Shown here: positions 43,901 through 55,134 of the stretch, piece after piece
Numbering within the stretch: position 1 is the stretch's first letter
Layout of the letters: each line of letters begins with the position of its first letter
Assembly (NCBI GenBank): GCA_023627715.1
Contig: JAMAHW010000004.1
Location: 743,548-807,547 of the forward strand
Source: Periconia sp. R9002
Lineage: Eukaryota; Ascomycota; Dothideomycetes; Pleosporales; Periconiaceae
DNA: 64,000 nt
Direction: 5' to 3'
Program-made: the position numbers and the translations under genes
The notes under the pieces: generated by a model
What the model saw: only the letters and a program-made list of their open reading frames with translations
The model's database searches: none
Told to the model about the DNA's origin: nothing

Positions 43901-44748
43901 GCTAATTCCATGGATATGTCTTCGTTGTCGAAGTCTAACCTCTGCGTTCCAGCTTGCACAGTAGCTTGACGTAAAGCAGCGTCCAGCTTCGCACTGCTCT
44001 GAGAATCGTCATCGTTGCCTGGTGACGCGTCGTTGTTTGTGATCAGATCTTCCTCCTCTTCCGACTCGTCTTCGAAGCCTCCTAGGCCGCCCAGAGATGC
44101 GTTGTCGCCGCTTAGAGGACTCGAGGAATAAATATCATCGGGGTTGTTGAAGTTCATAGGCGGAATCCCTGAGCTCCGTCGCCGATTCTTTTTCTGATGT
44201 AAGTCGCGCTGGTTAGCTGGCGAAGAGCCAGGCTCTGGCTCTGGTTCTTCAATCCTCTCTGGTGGAGTAGAGGGAGGCTCTTCACCGTCTGTTCCAGAGG
44301 CGGGGTCTTGTGAGAGGGTCGATGCTCGTCTCGTAGCTTCGGACGCGGCGGAAGAGGAGGTAGCATCTCTCAGATACTCGACAACATCCCATGTGTGTAA
44401 AGTGGCTTCTGGCGCAAAGCTAACGCGTCGCTTTGCGAGTGACTTTCGGCGGGCTTCGCGACGCTTGCGCTCCTCGTCATCTGCGGATGCGCTGAGAATG
44501 GATTTAACGGCCGGTACAAAGGCAGACTACGGATTTTAGCTATGGCGCGTTAATATGTATATATGACAGGGCACGCCTACTTTGCGTCTGTTTCCAGCGT
44601 GACTGCTTTCCTTGAGCGCAGGCTCTCCCAGTCCGCCAGGTCCAATTGATTTGCTGCGTGTTTTTCGCGAAGGCTTTTTGGGAGATGGCACTTTGAAGAG
44701 ACCATCGGCAATGTTGCTTAAGTTTTCTCTGCCGTTACTGCTCGCCAT
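40960..44748 (-). CDS. SPC105: Outer kinetochore scaffold Spc105/Spc7/KNL1
   Basis: KMN-network subunit that recruits the spindle checkpoint and protein phosphatase 1. Three exons, 44748-44581, 44526-41688 and 41633-40960, give 1226 residues. Exon 2 opens with AFVPAVKSILSA and contains KRRVSFAPEATLHTWDVVE; RVSF at about 90-93 is the PP1-docking motif. MELT-type checkpoint-docking repeats are ISMELA (~261), MSMDIT (~311), MSMELT (~336), TMDFT (~403), TMDFT (~439) and LSMEFT (~474), most preceded by acidic residues. A TP/SP-rich basic segment follows at about 660-720, then the Spc7 helical and coiled-coil domain (from about 795; EQAREQLVALDTELEEKQR etc.). The C-terminal RWD part is completed by exon 3 (LKAKVTVLEQAHGW, YLNDLELYF). 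Head to head with KMT6. Confidence 0.96.
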
Positions 44749-45265
44749 GTTGTCGTGGACTGTTGTGGAGGGTCGGTAGGTGGGGCGGCGCCTGTGTTGA
44801 TGCATCCAGTTTGGATCAAACAATAACAAACGCGATGGCACGTGCGAGATCTTAGTCAGCAGAGTATAGCGGGTTTTGTTGATCAACAGTGACTTCCATC
44901 TCGAGGCGCAGCGCATCGGTCACCTGGTGCGTGCCAATATGTAAATCTAGAAATATCACCTTCAGATCTGAATGAGCCCATTGGGCCTAAGAACCGTGCA
45001 GCGCAGGACTGGACTGGCGATATTGGTGCACATACGTGGAACCGCTGGGGCTGCCCTCAGGAGAACTACCTAACACAGGAAAGAAGCGTTACACCAGACC
45101 AGGAAAGCCACACCAACCACACAAAAGAAAGCTACCATCGTCGGCGACACATTTCATGGCAACCACCTCCGACCTTCCAGCCGCATCTTTAAAGGCGTTT
45201 CTTTACTTCTCCCATTCTTCTTCGCCACTTCAATCTTTTTCTATCAGTCCCCAAAGGGAAAAGCG
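44749..45265. promoter_or_regulatory. Divergent promoter of SPC105 and KMT6
   Basis: 517 bp between start codons. On the plus side a CT-rich stretch (45195-45245, acttctcccattcttcttcg) just before the KMT6 start is a likely transcription start zone, with tttaaag at about 45187 a possible TATA variant. An out-of-frame ATG at 45156 opens a 42-codon frame ending at 45284 inside KMT6. It matters only if transcription starts upstream of it. Confidence 0.6.
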
Positions 45266-48200
45266 ATGGCCCGGAGCTTCATGAATGCAGAGGTGGTTGA
45301 CTTGACGGGAGACAGCGATAACAGCGCGGATTCACCAAAGTCATCATCCAATCCAACCACAGTCTCGGCCAGGAGGCCGAGAGCACCTGTGAATATGGGC
45401 ATCAGACATTCAATAATTGATTTAACGGAGGGCGACGATGCCGATTCTCCAATCACCCTCTCCGATCAACGGAGCGAGTCCAGTGAGCCATCACCCGTAG
45501 ACTCAGCCACCAACTTTCCTGCCATTACAAACGAACGTCGTCCTTCATCACCGCCGTACCAAAACACCAGTGCAGCTCCACAGAATGCGACCAACACAGT
45601 CTCTTACCCTATCAGACCATCATCGAAGAATCCTACCTCTCTCACCTCGATTCCATCCGACACCTCGCCCCATCCTCACAGCCTTAAGGAATCACATGAT
45701 ATTAGTCATCGGCCTATCGAAAGTGGTCGTGTATCGACCTCAAGCAGCGATGAGAACCTACTCATCCGAAGTAGAAGAAACAGGGCCTTGCTGAACGGCA
45801 ATCCGTCCGAGACCCAGGCTTCAAGAGCGAATCCCAACCCTAGTTCAAGGCCAGATGGGGAGAGCAGACCCACGAGAAACACAGCCACCATCACGCTAGA
45901 GTTGCCCCCAGGACTTGTTGGTACCAATAAGGCGATAAAGTCAGCCCCTTCAGATACAACAAGTGCACGCATCCAAGTCAAGCGACCAGTCCCTAAGCCA
46001 GCTTCGAGACCCGCTCCCCAACCCGTTCCCCAACCCGCTCTAACCATCTCCGCACCCCCTCCTCCAAACACAATCATGCCTCCTATTCCGGTGGTTCCTA
46101 CCCCTTCCGCGTCGCCTGGCTCATCAGAAGGGTGTATCGATTATACACCCATCCGTACTCATGATATTATTCTGGCAACCGCAATGGTGGAAACTGCTTT
46201 GAGAAATCACCTACGCACTGTTCACGAATCACATGCCTACCTTGTGAAAGCCTCCCTACGCAGGAACAGACTATGTTTCGAACGCGAAGCGCGTGAAAAG
46301 CAGCGAAAAGCTAAAGCAGGCGGTTTAGGGAATGCGGACGAAAAGCCGTGGTTCCTGCAGGCAGTATCGCCATTTAAGAAAATGGAACCAGTGCAATTTG
46401 TTGTTTCGAAAAATGAAGGTACCGAATCGTCGCCTCATTTTGCGCAGACCATGTTCACCAACACGAATAGCAAAACCGGTTTCAAAATGGGATCAAAATC
46501 TAAAATCGGCGCCCGTGTGACTAGTTTTAAATCTACCGCGATTTCGATACCTGCATTTCGAGAGTATGTTCCTCTAAAGGACAATATACTTGCTGAGAAC
46601 CAGGACAAACTTTTTAACTGGCCTTATTTTCCGGATGAGAAGAATCGAGAAGATATGAACAGGGAATTGCACTTGAATTACAGAATAAAGAACGAAATAC
46701 CCTCATGGGACGACAAATTGATAGACGTACATCGTTTCTACGGTTCGAGCATCGATGCATTTTTGAAGCAAATAGGCATTGACTGGCAAGATATTATATA
46801 CTTTCTTCTAGCTTCGGACCAGGATATCAAACGAATCGTTGATCAACAAGAGCCCGATGAACAGAGTAAGCCTGATAAGGAAGAATATAACAAAAGGTTC
46901 TCAGACCGCCAATCGCACTGGGAAGCTGCTTTTGACCCGGAAAGGACAAAGTGGGCGAACCTTATGGCCTCACTTGTTGTACCAACACCGCACAAACTCC
47001 GGCTTGCAGCACTCGCATGCGAGGCATTTCTAAAGCAATCGAGTTTCAAACTTTGGCATTTGGCACGACGGAGTAAATTCATGAATGCTAGAATTCAAAG
47101 CCTGTTAGAAGGAAACGATACCCAGAAAACCAAATTCGAGTATCGAAAATACGCTTGTAGGATTTGCCAGATGCATCATTGTTCATACCATGGAGCCTTC
47201 GAGGAAGTTCCCGGAACTTTTGATGATGCTGTTGTGGTACGGAATTCGCACAGCCCCAGTCCGAATGGGTTGGCCCAGGGCAGGTCAGTCAGTCTTGGTC
47301 CGGGGCCCGCCGACGACTTGGACCATTCGCAAAACTCTAGCTCCGACTCCGGCTCTGATTCAGACTCCTCTGTATTCGACTCAGATATAGAAGTCGTGAC
47401 TAATCATAGACGGTATGTAAACGCGCAAACAGGTGCAACGTACACAGCACCAGGAAATCGATATAGAGGTTTCACCACCAGGCCACCACCTGGGGATTTC
47501 AAAGCATCGTGGTGGAAAACGAAGACTGTAACTGCAAACTGGGAGAAACGGACACCTTTCTTCCCATGCAAACACGAAGGACCGTGCGATCAAGCACAGT
47601 GTCGATGTTATCGACATGGTATCACGTGTGAAAAGATCTGCTCGTGTTCTGATTCCTGCGAAAGGCGGTTTCCAGGTTGCTCCTGTGCACAAAACGCAAA
47701 TGGGAAGCAGAACCCGTGCAGGACCGCCAAATGTCTATGTCTCACGATGGGTAGAGAGTGCGACGCAGATTTATGCGGTAGCTGCGGTGCGACCGAGGTT
47801 CTGGACCCAGTCAATCGATATAACGAGAAGCTGTCCAAGGCTTGTGGCAATGTGGCTATCCAGAGAAGTGTCCCAACGAAAACATTTCTAGGACATTCTG
47901 AGGTACACGGCTTTGGCTTGTATGTAGGGGAGGACATACAAAAGGACGACTTCATTGGAGAATACGTGGGAGAAGTGGTGTCCGTCAAGGAAGGTGAACG
48001 TCGAGGAATCGTATATACCCAACAGCAAACAATGTACCTCTTCAAGCTGAACTCTGGTAGGTTGAGGCATATGCTGCCAACCCATTCACACTGCCAGATG
48101 CTAACAAGTTGTGCGTAGAACAAGATATCGATTCGACCCACTTTAGTAACAAAAGTCGCTTCATCAACAACGCAGATCCCGAATACACCAACTGCTATCC

Positions 48201-48930
48201 AAAAGACAAACTATGCAACGGCGTGCATCGTCTTGGAATATACGCAAGCACCAACATCAAAGCCGGCACAGAGTTGTACTTCCACTACGGATACTCTGAA
48301 GAGGAGATGAAGAATTTCAAACAACCCTCTAGAAAGAAGAACCCCGTGAAAAATAACATCAGCAATGAATTAGCCAAAGCTCTCCCTACCACAATAACCA
48401 GGCCGTCCTTTGGTCAGGCAGGCTCATCCCAGGTCGCGCTCAAATCTGCGTTATCGACCCGCGTGTCGGTCCGCCGAAACAAGACGCTTGAAGAAATTGA
48501 TGAATCGGACGACGAAGACCACGAGTGGGAGCCGTCGTCAACAGTGGAGCCGGTGTCATCAGGAAGAGACCGCCAATTTGAAGCGTCGCCTTTACTAGGG
48601 GAGCTCAATGGGGATGAGGAAGAGATCATGGCAGATGGAGGCGAAGGGGACGATGAGTCCACTTCGCACCGCTCCAGACGGCGACGCGGACTGAGTATGG
48701 CGCCCGGGGGCCGCCTGAATTCCTCGCAACAGCAGGCACAGCAGCAGGCAAAGGCAAAAGCAAAGGCGAAGGCGAAGGGAAAGGGCAAACAGCCGGCAGC
48801 CACGCCTGGGGCTACGCCGAGGATGAGAAGGACACGACCGGGACGGCAGAAAGAAACTCACGCTGGGCCCGCGAGGAAGAGGAAGAGGCCGGCTGAGGAC
48901 GATGGGAATGACGACGACGATGAAGAGTAG
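45266..48930 (+). CDS. KMT6: Polycomb H3K27 methyltransferase KMT6/EZH2
   Basis: Catalytic subunit of PRC2, placing H3K27me3 on facultative heterochromatin. Two exons, 45266-48056 and 48119-48930, give 1200 residues. The 62-bp intron lies inside the SET domain, and splicing restores LNSEQDIDSTHFSNKSRFINN. The N-terminal 300 residues are disordered and include two SUMO-interaction-like motifs, VVDLTGDSD (10-18) and IIDLTEGDD (50-58). A central part (about 300-650) follows, with CRICQMHHCSYHG at about 635. The Cys-rich CXC domain (about 767-850; CRCYRHGITC, CSCSDSC, CRTAKCLCL) precedes SET (about 868-1010; GFGLYVGEDI, GEYVGEVVS, ELYFHYGYS). The tail is acidic then basic (KAKAKAKAKGKGK), ending in a DDDDEE stretch. 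The catalytic-site motif reads FINNADPEYTNC where most SET domains have NHS. Nuclear location is expected. Confidence 0.97.
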
Positions 48931-49772
48931 TACCCTTCTTCGTCGGACTCGTTTGCCGCTTCGTCGGACGTGGTGGGTGTGCTCTGGACGAAGGAGGACG
49001 ATGATTTGGAAAGGGGTGAGGATGTGAAGAGGGCTGGGACTGTGTGATTATATAGACAAACTGGGATGCATGGTGACGGACGATAGGTATGAAATAGAGT
49101 TAATGTGATGGGCGGATTATGTTTGATAAATTTTTTTCTTTCTCTTCCTCAACTTCAACTTCAGTTCCACAGTCACCTTTTGTGTATTTGATTAAAGGAG
49201 AGGGAGGATGGATATGCATATTAAAACATCAAATCAAACAGTGGATTGCACAAAGGAGCAAAGGCATGGTGAGGGAGAACACGATTTCATGGTATTCTCT
49301 CAAGATTTCGAAGGGAGAAAGCGAGGGTGTGCAAACACGACCTCTTCTCTCCTCGATGCTAAACATTCCAATATGCTTTTTCTTCGCTCGCTCACTTCCT
49401 CGATCGTGAGCTGGTCTTTCGCAGATCTAGTCTCTCATAATCTTTCACCAAGAGAGACCGAGACATAACAGGATAGACGAACCAAGAAAACCGAATCCAG
49501 AAGACGCCCATCCTTGTCCTTCAAAAACCCCTCGTAAACGCAAATGGTATACAATAAACAAGGATTTCGCAGTTTGCCCCAAGAAAAACAAATCGATGAG
49601 CAGAACAAAAAATTTACAAAGAATCATTCGTGAGTATGGAGCATTCATCATCGATATAGCCATTCCACACTTGTTTCCAAAATCAAAAGCCAAGATGTTC
49701 AAATCATTAACGATTACCCTCACACTAATCTGCTTCCCTTTTCCAAGTCAAGGCAGGACCCGTCAAGCACAC
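48931..49772. other. Convergent 3' region of KMT6 and SUR7-family gene
   Basis: 842 bp with no gene seen. Frames up to 96 codons have no domain. Both neighbouring genes end here. Confidence 0.55.
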
Positions 49773-50834
49773 TTAGTGTCTGTACGGCTCGAATTTGTGA
49801 CCCGAGCCGCCGTGGTGGGCGGGCATAGGGTGCATCTGGTGAGCGTTTCCGCTGGCGCCCATGTAAGGGCTGGCGACACGCTCGTAGGTGTAGGGGGTCT
49901 TCTCGACCTTGACCTTCTTCTTATCGCTCTTGCCGGAGCAGCAGCAGACGGAGAAGAGCCAGAAGAGACCGGAGCCAAGGGAGAAGGCAACGGCGAGCCA
50001 CAGCGTGCTGAGCATCTGCTTGCCCATGCTGGCTTTGATGTTGTAGGGCTTGAGGACCGTCTCGAAGACGCCGACGAGGGAGGAGTAGAGGAGGGTGATG
50101 GTCAGGGCAGCGGCGAAGGTAAAGCCGGAGGAGAACTATTAGATTGTTAGTTTCAAAGATACAATGGGTAGATGGCGGTGAAGAATGAGGAACACGTACG
50201 CAGGAGATGACGGTGGTGGCAAGGCTGCCCCATCTGCTGAAGAGAGCAGTGATTCCGATGAGGATCTCGAGAGCCGTGGTAGCGAGTGCGAGACCGTATG
50301 CAGTCACCATCCACTTGGCCACCTTTCTGTATGAATCCAACGCGCTCTTCATCTCGTCGGGGAACAGCTTCTGGGCGGTGGTGTCGCCGAGTTGCCAGAC
50401 CTCAATGGGGTTGAACCAGTAGTAGTTGACGGGTTTGCTGCAGCTGGTCACGACTTCCTTGCCGTTCTCAATCTTACCCTCGCAGTGGCCACGAATTCCG
50501 ACCTTGTAGAAATCGGCCAACTTGCCGCTCGAGGCTGAACCTTTGAAGGCGTCGAACAGGGCATTGTTGAACTGTACACCCTTGGGAAGTTTGTCCACCT
50601 TGAAGTCGGGGTTGCTCTTGAATTCGTGTGTGTCGGCCTGTGGAGGAGCGAATTAGAAGCTGATGAGAGGATGGGGGCTACAAAGTGGTAACTCACCTTG
50701 AAGAAATACAGGTCGTTGGATAGAGACATATCCTTGTCGTTCTGTCCAACAGCGACGAGGGCCAGACAGACCAGCGAGGCTATGGTCAGACCCATAGGAA
50801 TGAAGATGGCCGCAAATCTCCCCAGTTTACCCAT
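49773..50834 (-). CDS. Sur7/PalI-family plasma-membrane protein
   Basis: Four-helix membrane protein of the SUR7/PalI family, which marks the MCC/eisosome plasma-membrane compartments or cell contacts. Three exons, 50834-50697, 50637-50200 and 50135-49773, give 312 residues, and all introns fall between codons. Helix 1 is at about 7-29 (FAAIFIPMGLTIASLVCLALVAVG). The large extracytoplasmic loop contains paired cysteines (GIRGHCEG, then SCSKPVNYYWFNP), typical of the family. Helices 2-4 follow from about 145 (WMVTAYGLALATTALEILIG, ALTITLLYSSLVGVF, LWLAVAFSLGSGLFWLF). The tail starts CCCSGKSDKKK, possibly palmitoylated, and ends His/Gly/Pro-rich. It may be the orthologue of Sur7 or of a paralogue (Fmp45, Pun1); I cannot decide. 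Confidence 0.92.
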
Positions 50835-53800
50835 ATTTGCGGTGATGTGTGAGGTTGTGGTCGCGTCGGGCGATTAGATACGGCGACAGGAAAGAAAAGA
50901 ACAAGTGAATGGAGGAACGGTGGGTTGAACGATGAGAGGGGAAATTAAATGGCGGCACACAGCAAGACTTATGTATGCAAGCACCGGGCGTAGAGCTGAA
51001 GGCCGTCACCCGTGGACCCTAAGCTAAGGGGGGCTGAGGGCAAGCATGGCAGGCATGATCCAGGTGATCCGTGCCTACTTGGTTAGCGAACCACACGCAT
51101 GCTCCCTTAGCACCAGCCTCAACCGGCTTGGACACTTGCAGTTAGGCCTCCTCCATCTTCTCCATCGAGTCCCTGCTGCTGACTGCTGAGCCCATAGCAC
51201 GTTTGGCTTCCAATCTATCTATGTACTGTACAGTAAGTATATCGCTGCAGCTTCAGGGCCGGGACGAGGCAATCCGTTCATCGCCAAAGTGACATCACAT
51301 GCGGCCATCAAGTTGACGAGAGACTTCACCAGGCTAGGAGACTATCCGCGCGCGACGAGAACCCTTTTGTTGACTGAACATGCACAACCCTTAACCGGCA
51401 GCATGGCGCGAGCTCCCTTGGACGTGAGCTCTAGTCTGTACTAAGTTAGAGCATACAGCACTCTGTAGGGCAAAAGATACTCTAATCACTATGCTGGCAT
51501 GCTATGACTTGTTCCCCCTCGGAATTCATCAGTTTATCTTCCAATGATGCCCAATTCCTCGCCGTTAAGCTTTTGTTTCCCCTGGTCTTCAATCCCTACA
51601 TCGGGCGTCGTGAAATAGCAGCCGCAACTTCTCACGCGAAATCCAGAAACCACCGCGGGCGCACCATACATCCTGAATGGACCAGATTATTGTCCAAATC
51701 AGCAAGCTCAGAGCTGAAGACAGCGCCAAAAAAAATCTCCCTCGGATCAAACACTCTCCGCAGATTACCCACTCATCAGAGTCAACACCTAACGGCCGGA
51801 AGCAAGCGCCAAGCACACGAGCCAACGTGAATTATGCCATGGCCTCTCTATCCATCATCAACAAATCCCTTGCCCAGCCAGATATGGAACGCCACGCCAA
51901 TGCCAGATGTTATGCTTCTAACCGTCAACAGTCGAAAGTCGAAACACGACCCTTCCCTAACTCATTCAGGCTAGTCCCAAACCAGAACAGCGTGTAGGCC
52001 CGCTAGACCCTGCCCTGTAGGGTTGATGATGATGATGACAAAGCGAGTCAGCCAGGGAGCAAAAAGCGCGGGGCAACCGACTAAAAATAGTGGACGAGAT
52101 TTTGTGATCTCGCGCTTTGCCCCTTGCCGTCTAGCCGACTCTGACGGGGGCACAAAGAAGGCTGATGAGGCTGAGGCGCTGTGTGTTCGAGAAGCCACGG
52201 TACAAGCCTCTTGTGGCAGTGCGCCTGATATGTTCCAGTTTGCCTTTTCCGGTATTTTCCAACTTTTTTTTTGGTTGTACAGCTGCATTATCCAAATCCA
52301 TCATTTTTTCTTCCTATAAAGCCTGTGCCCTCGGGGGAGGATCCAAGAGCCTGCAAAACAATTTCTCGGAATCCCATACGTACGAGCGAGGGAGCGCGTT
52401 TAAATTGGCCCCCAACCCGACACGGGACGCGACAAGCAGAAAAACAGACCCAGGTAAAGTACCCACCCATCGCTTGATAACGGAGAAGGCAAAAGGATCC
52501 CCGTCACGGTGACTGGTGCTCTTCTGCGTGTACCTGCGTGATGATGTCGGGGACAACAAAAGGCGTCGGTGAGCGTGTAGTTGCCTGTGACGCACACTTC
52601 AAGAGTCAAGTTCAGAATTCTTGTTTCCAATCGCGCATGTACATATACATACGTATGTATATGGATAAATCTGTACAATGACAACATACCTTCGTTCCTC
52701 TTTTACCATTTCCGAGGGAATAAAAGGCAAACCAATTCGTATTCTAATGGCTGCTTGAAAAAAGAAAACGGTCAAACATAACGCTGGAAAGGGTTGCCAA
52801 AAAGAGAGAAACCCGAGCTAGCGCGATAATGAGAAATGGAAAGAAAACAACAATTGAACAATCTTATCCCATCAACTCACATATACATACGTCATCTATC
52901 ACAAAGAAAGGAGAAGAGGGGAAAAAAACTTGGAAAACGGATATCCATGCAGCAGATGAAGTATAAATCAACATTCTACCTACTTTCTTTGTCCCCATGC
53001 ACCAAGTTCGTATGTGCAATACCTGTGTACGTTTCGGACGGTCCTTCTTGTCTCGCTGCTGATGCAGAGAAAAGTCGGGAATAAGGACCTTCGATTCCCT
53101 CGTCAATCCCTCTTTCGTTGTCACCACCAATCATTCCCTATCTGTATGTACATCAAGTGCTGGCATCCATCAACCAACCCGCTCCACCTGCATGCAAACA
53201 CACCTGATCACGTGCTACCTCTCACACCATCCACCCCTCCATATAACATTCAAACAACACCCACAATAAACACCACATCTACTTATCCCCCTATCTTCCC
53301 CCACTTCCCCCTAATTTAAGAAGAAATCCCCTCCGACCTCGGTCCCCTCCTTCCCTTCCCCTTTAATACAATCAATCCGATACCCGCCACGCCACGCCGC
53401 TCCCGCCACATCAAGATCGACAAAAAGACGTCCGTTCAAATGTTTGATAGACACCTTGGCTTTCCCCATCTCTACCCAACACAAACACAAACACACATGC
53501 AGACACGCGGCAGATACCTAGCAGTGCTTCGACGGCGACTCCGGAGTATGTTACTTGCCTGATTCCAGGAAAAATCTACATGTAGATATCAATGTACACG
53601 TATGGTTCTTTCACGTACGAGGCAAGGAAGTACAACAGCTGCATACTCAATCTCTTTCGTTCGTTTGATTACACACCTGCACCTGTCACTCGTATCGCGT
53701 CACTTAAACAGGTAAGGAGGTGTTCGCTGTCAGATTGTACCTACCTAATCTTAACAGTCACGTGAAGACACAGTACATCCATCAAATGATTGATGTCAAT

Positions 53801-55134
53801 GCACACCTGATGCGGTGAAGAGATACAATACCGGACCCGGTAAAGAGCGAGTTTTGTGGGGTAAATAAGGTGGGTACCTGTACCCATCAAAGTCGCGATT
53901 GCTAACAGCGCTGTGGGCATCAATGTTAAATAAAGGTGGAGAAGTCAAAGGCCGATAGCCGCTCTCCATCGTCGATAGTTACATATGTAGATAGGTATCT
54001 TTTTTTTGTGGATGTTTTACTTATTTCGCATTCGCGGTTTTTCTACCGATCTTCGTTCTATTCGAAAGCTACGCCGCCTCCCTGTTCGCAGATCTTGCAC
54101 GCACTTCGTGTACCGAGACGCGATTGCGTCGAGTTCCGATTGCGCAAACCGCAGAGGACGCGCGTCATGGTAACTAGCCACGGTATCTCTCCACAACACC
54201 AGGTAAAACCCACCCTACCAAAGAAAAGGACAGAGGAGGGGGGGGGGAAGGGTCATCAATAAACCACATGACACTTGATTTTTCGGTTCCCCACCCTCGC
54301 ACCTGTCTCAGCTCTTTGTGTGCGGTGTACACCCAGATTTCCACTCGAGAATTGCAAGACAGAATGATGAACATGATGATTCGTACTGAATTTTTTTCCC
54401 GCGCTACGCTATGTTGAACACAATGGCGCCACCACCCCGTTTTTTGGTGTGTCCTTGCGTGGGTATCTCCACCGCCCGTAAAATTTCCAAAGAGCATTTG
54501 CCCTTGCCATGTGCAGACCCAGCATACATGTGTTTCCATGAACCGCCCCAAAAAATGCTTTGCTCGTGACAAAAGAAATATAAACCATCATCTATGGCTT
54601 GCGAGGACATATGGAAGAAAATCTTCGAGACTCCATGACAGAAAAGTCGTAGTAGAACAAATACACAAAAAAACAAAAGGTGGTATAAGCGAAGAAGACA
54701 AAAGAATATCGAGCAGGCGAGCTCTCAAAGTGGGAGAATAAGAAGCAGCATTAAAAAAGTGCGACCCATGCCTCGTTCTCCATTGCAAAAATGCTGCAGA
54801 TAAATTTCAAAGAAATCACCTAGAGGTGGTTTTGTAGACATTAGTCGTAGATGGTACTAATGTGTACGCCAAAACGCCGTAGCGAGCACAGGCTGCTGTC
54901 TTGCTGGTCCCCAGTTACTAATGGTACAAGCGCGATCGTCGCGGATTCGATCTTTCGGTCCAAGCGGGTATCATAGAAGTGATGTGATCCTCGGGAGGCC
55001 GTTTACGGGATGCACTGCAATGTTGCACAACTCATGGATTGTTGGCAATGCGAATGGCCCGGGTTGTGTGAGAAAGGAAGACGTGAGGGGTACGGAATGA
55101 AGAATCAAAGCGTTCCCTAAGTGATGGAGCCCAT
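50835..55134. other. 4.3-kb gene-free stretch
   Basis: No supportable gene. Simple sequence includes GATGATGATGATG at about 52024-52037 and a run of ten G at 54238-54247. Many short homopolymers and CA/CT-rich tracts (53,200-53,500) are seen. Frames are at most about 132 codons, and their composition follows the tracts. The left end is the promoter of the Sur7-family gene; the right end is the 3' region of PNG1. I looked for tRNA genes and found none convincing. Confidence 0.5.
54238..54247 (+). repeat. Poly-G run
   Basis: Ten consecutive G in a purine-rich tract (cagagga before, aaggg after). It is a second such run in this window, again in gene-free DNA. Confidence 0.8.

Noticed and set aside
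54900..54990. Possible tRNA, suggested by a T-loop-like ggattcgatc
   Set aside because: I could not pair an acceptor stem or form D and anticodon arms around it.
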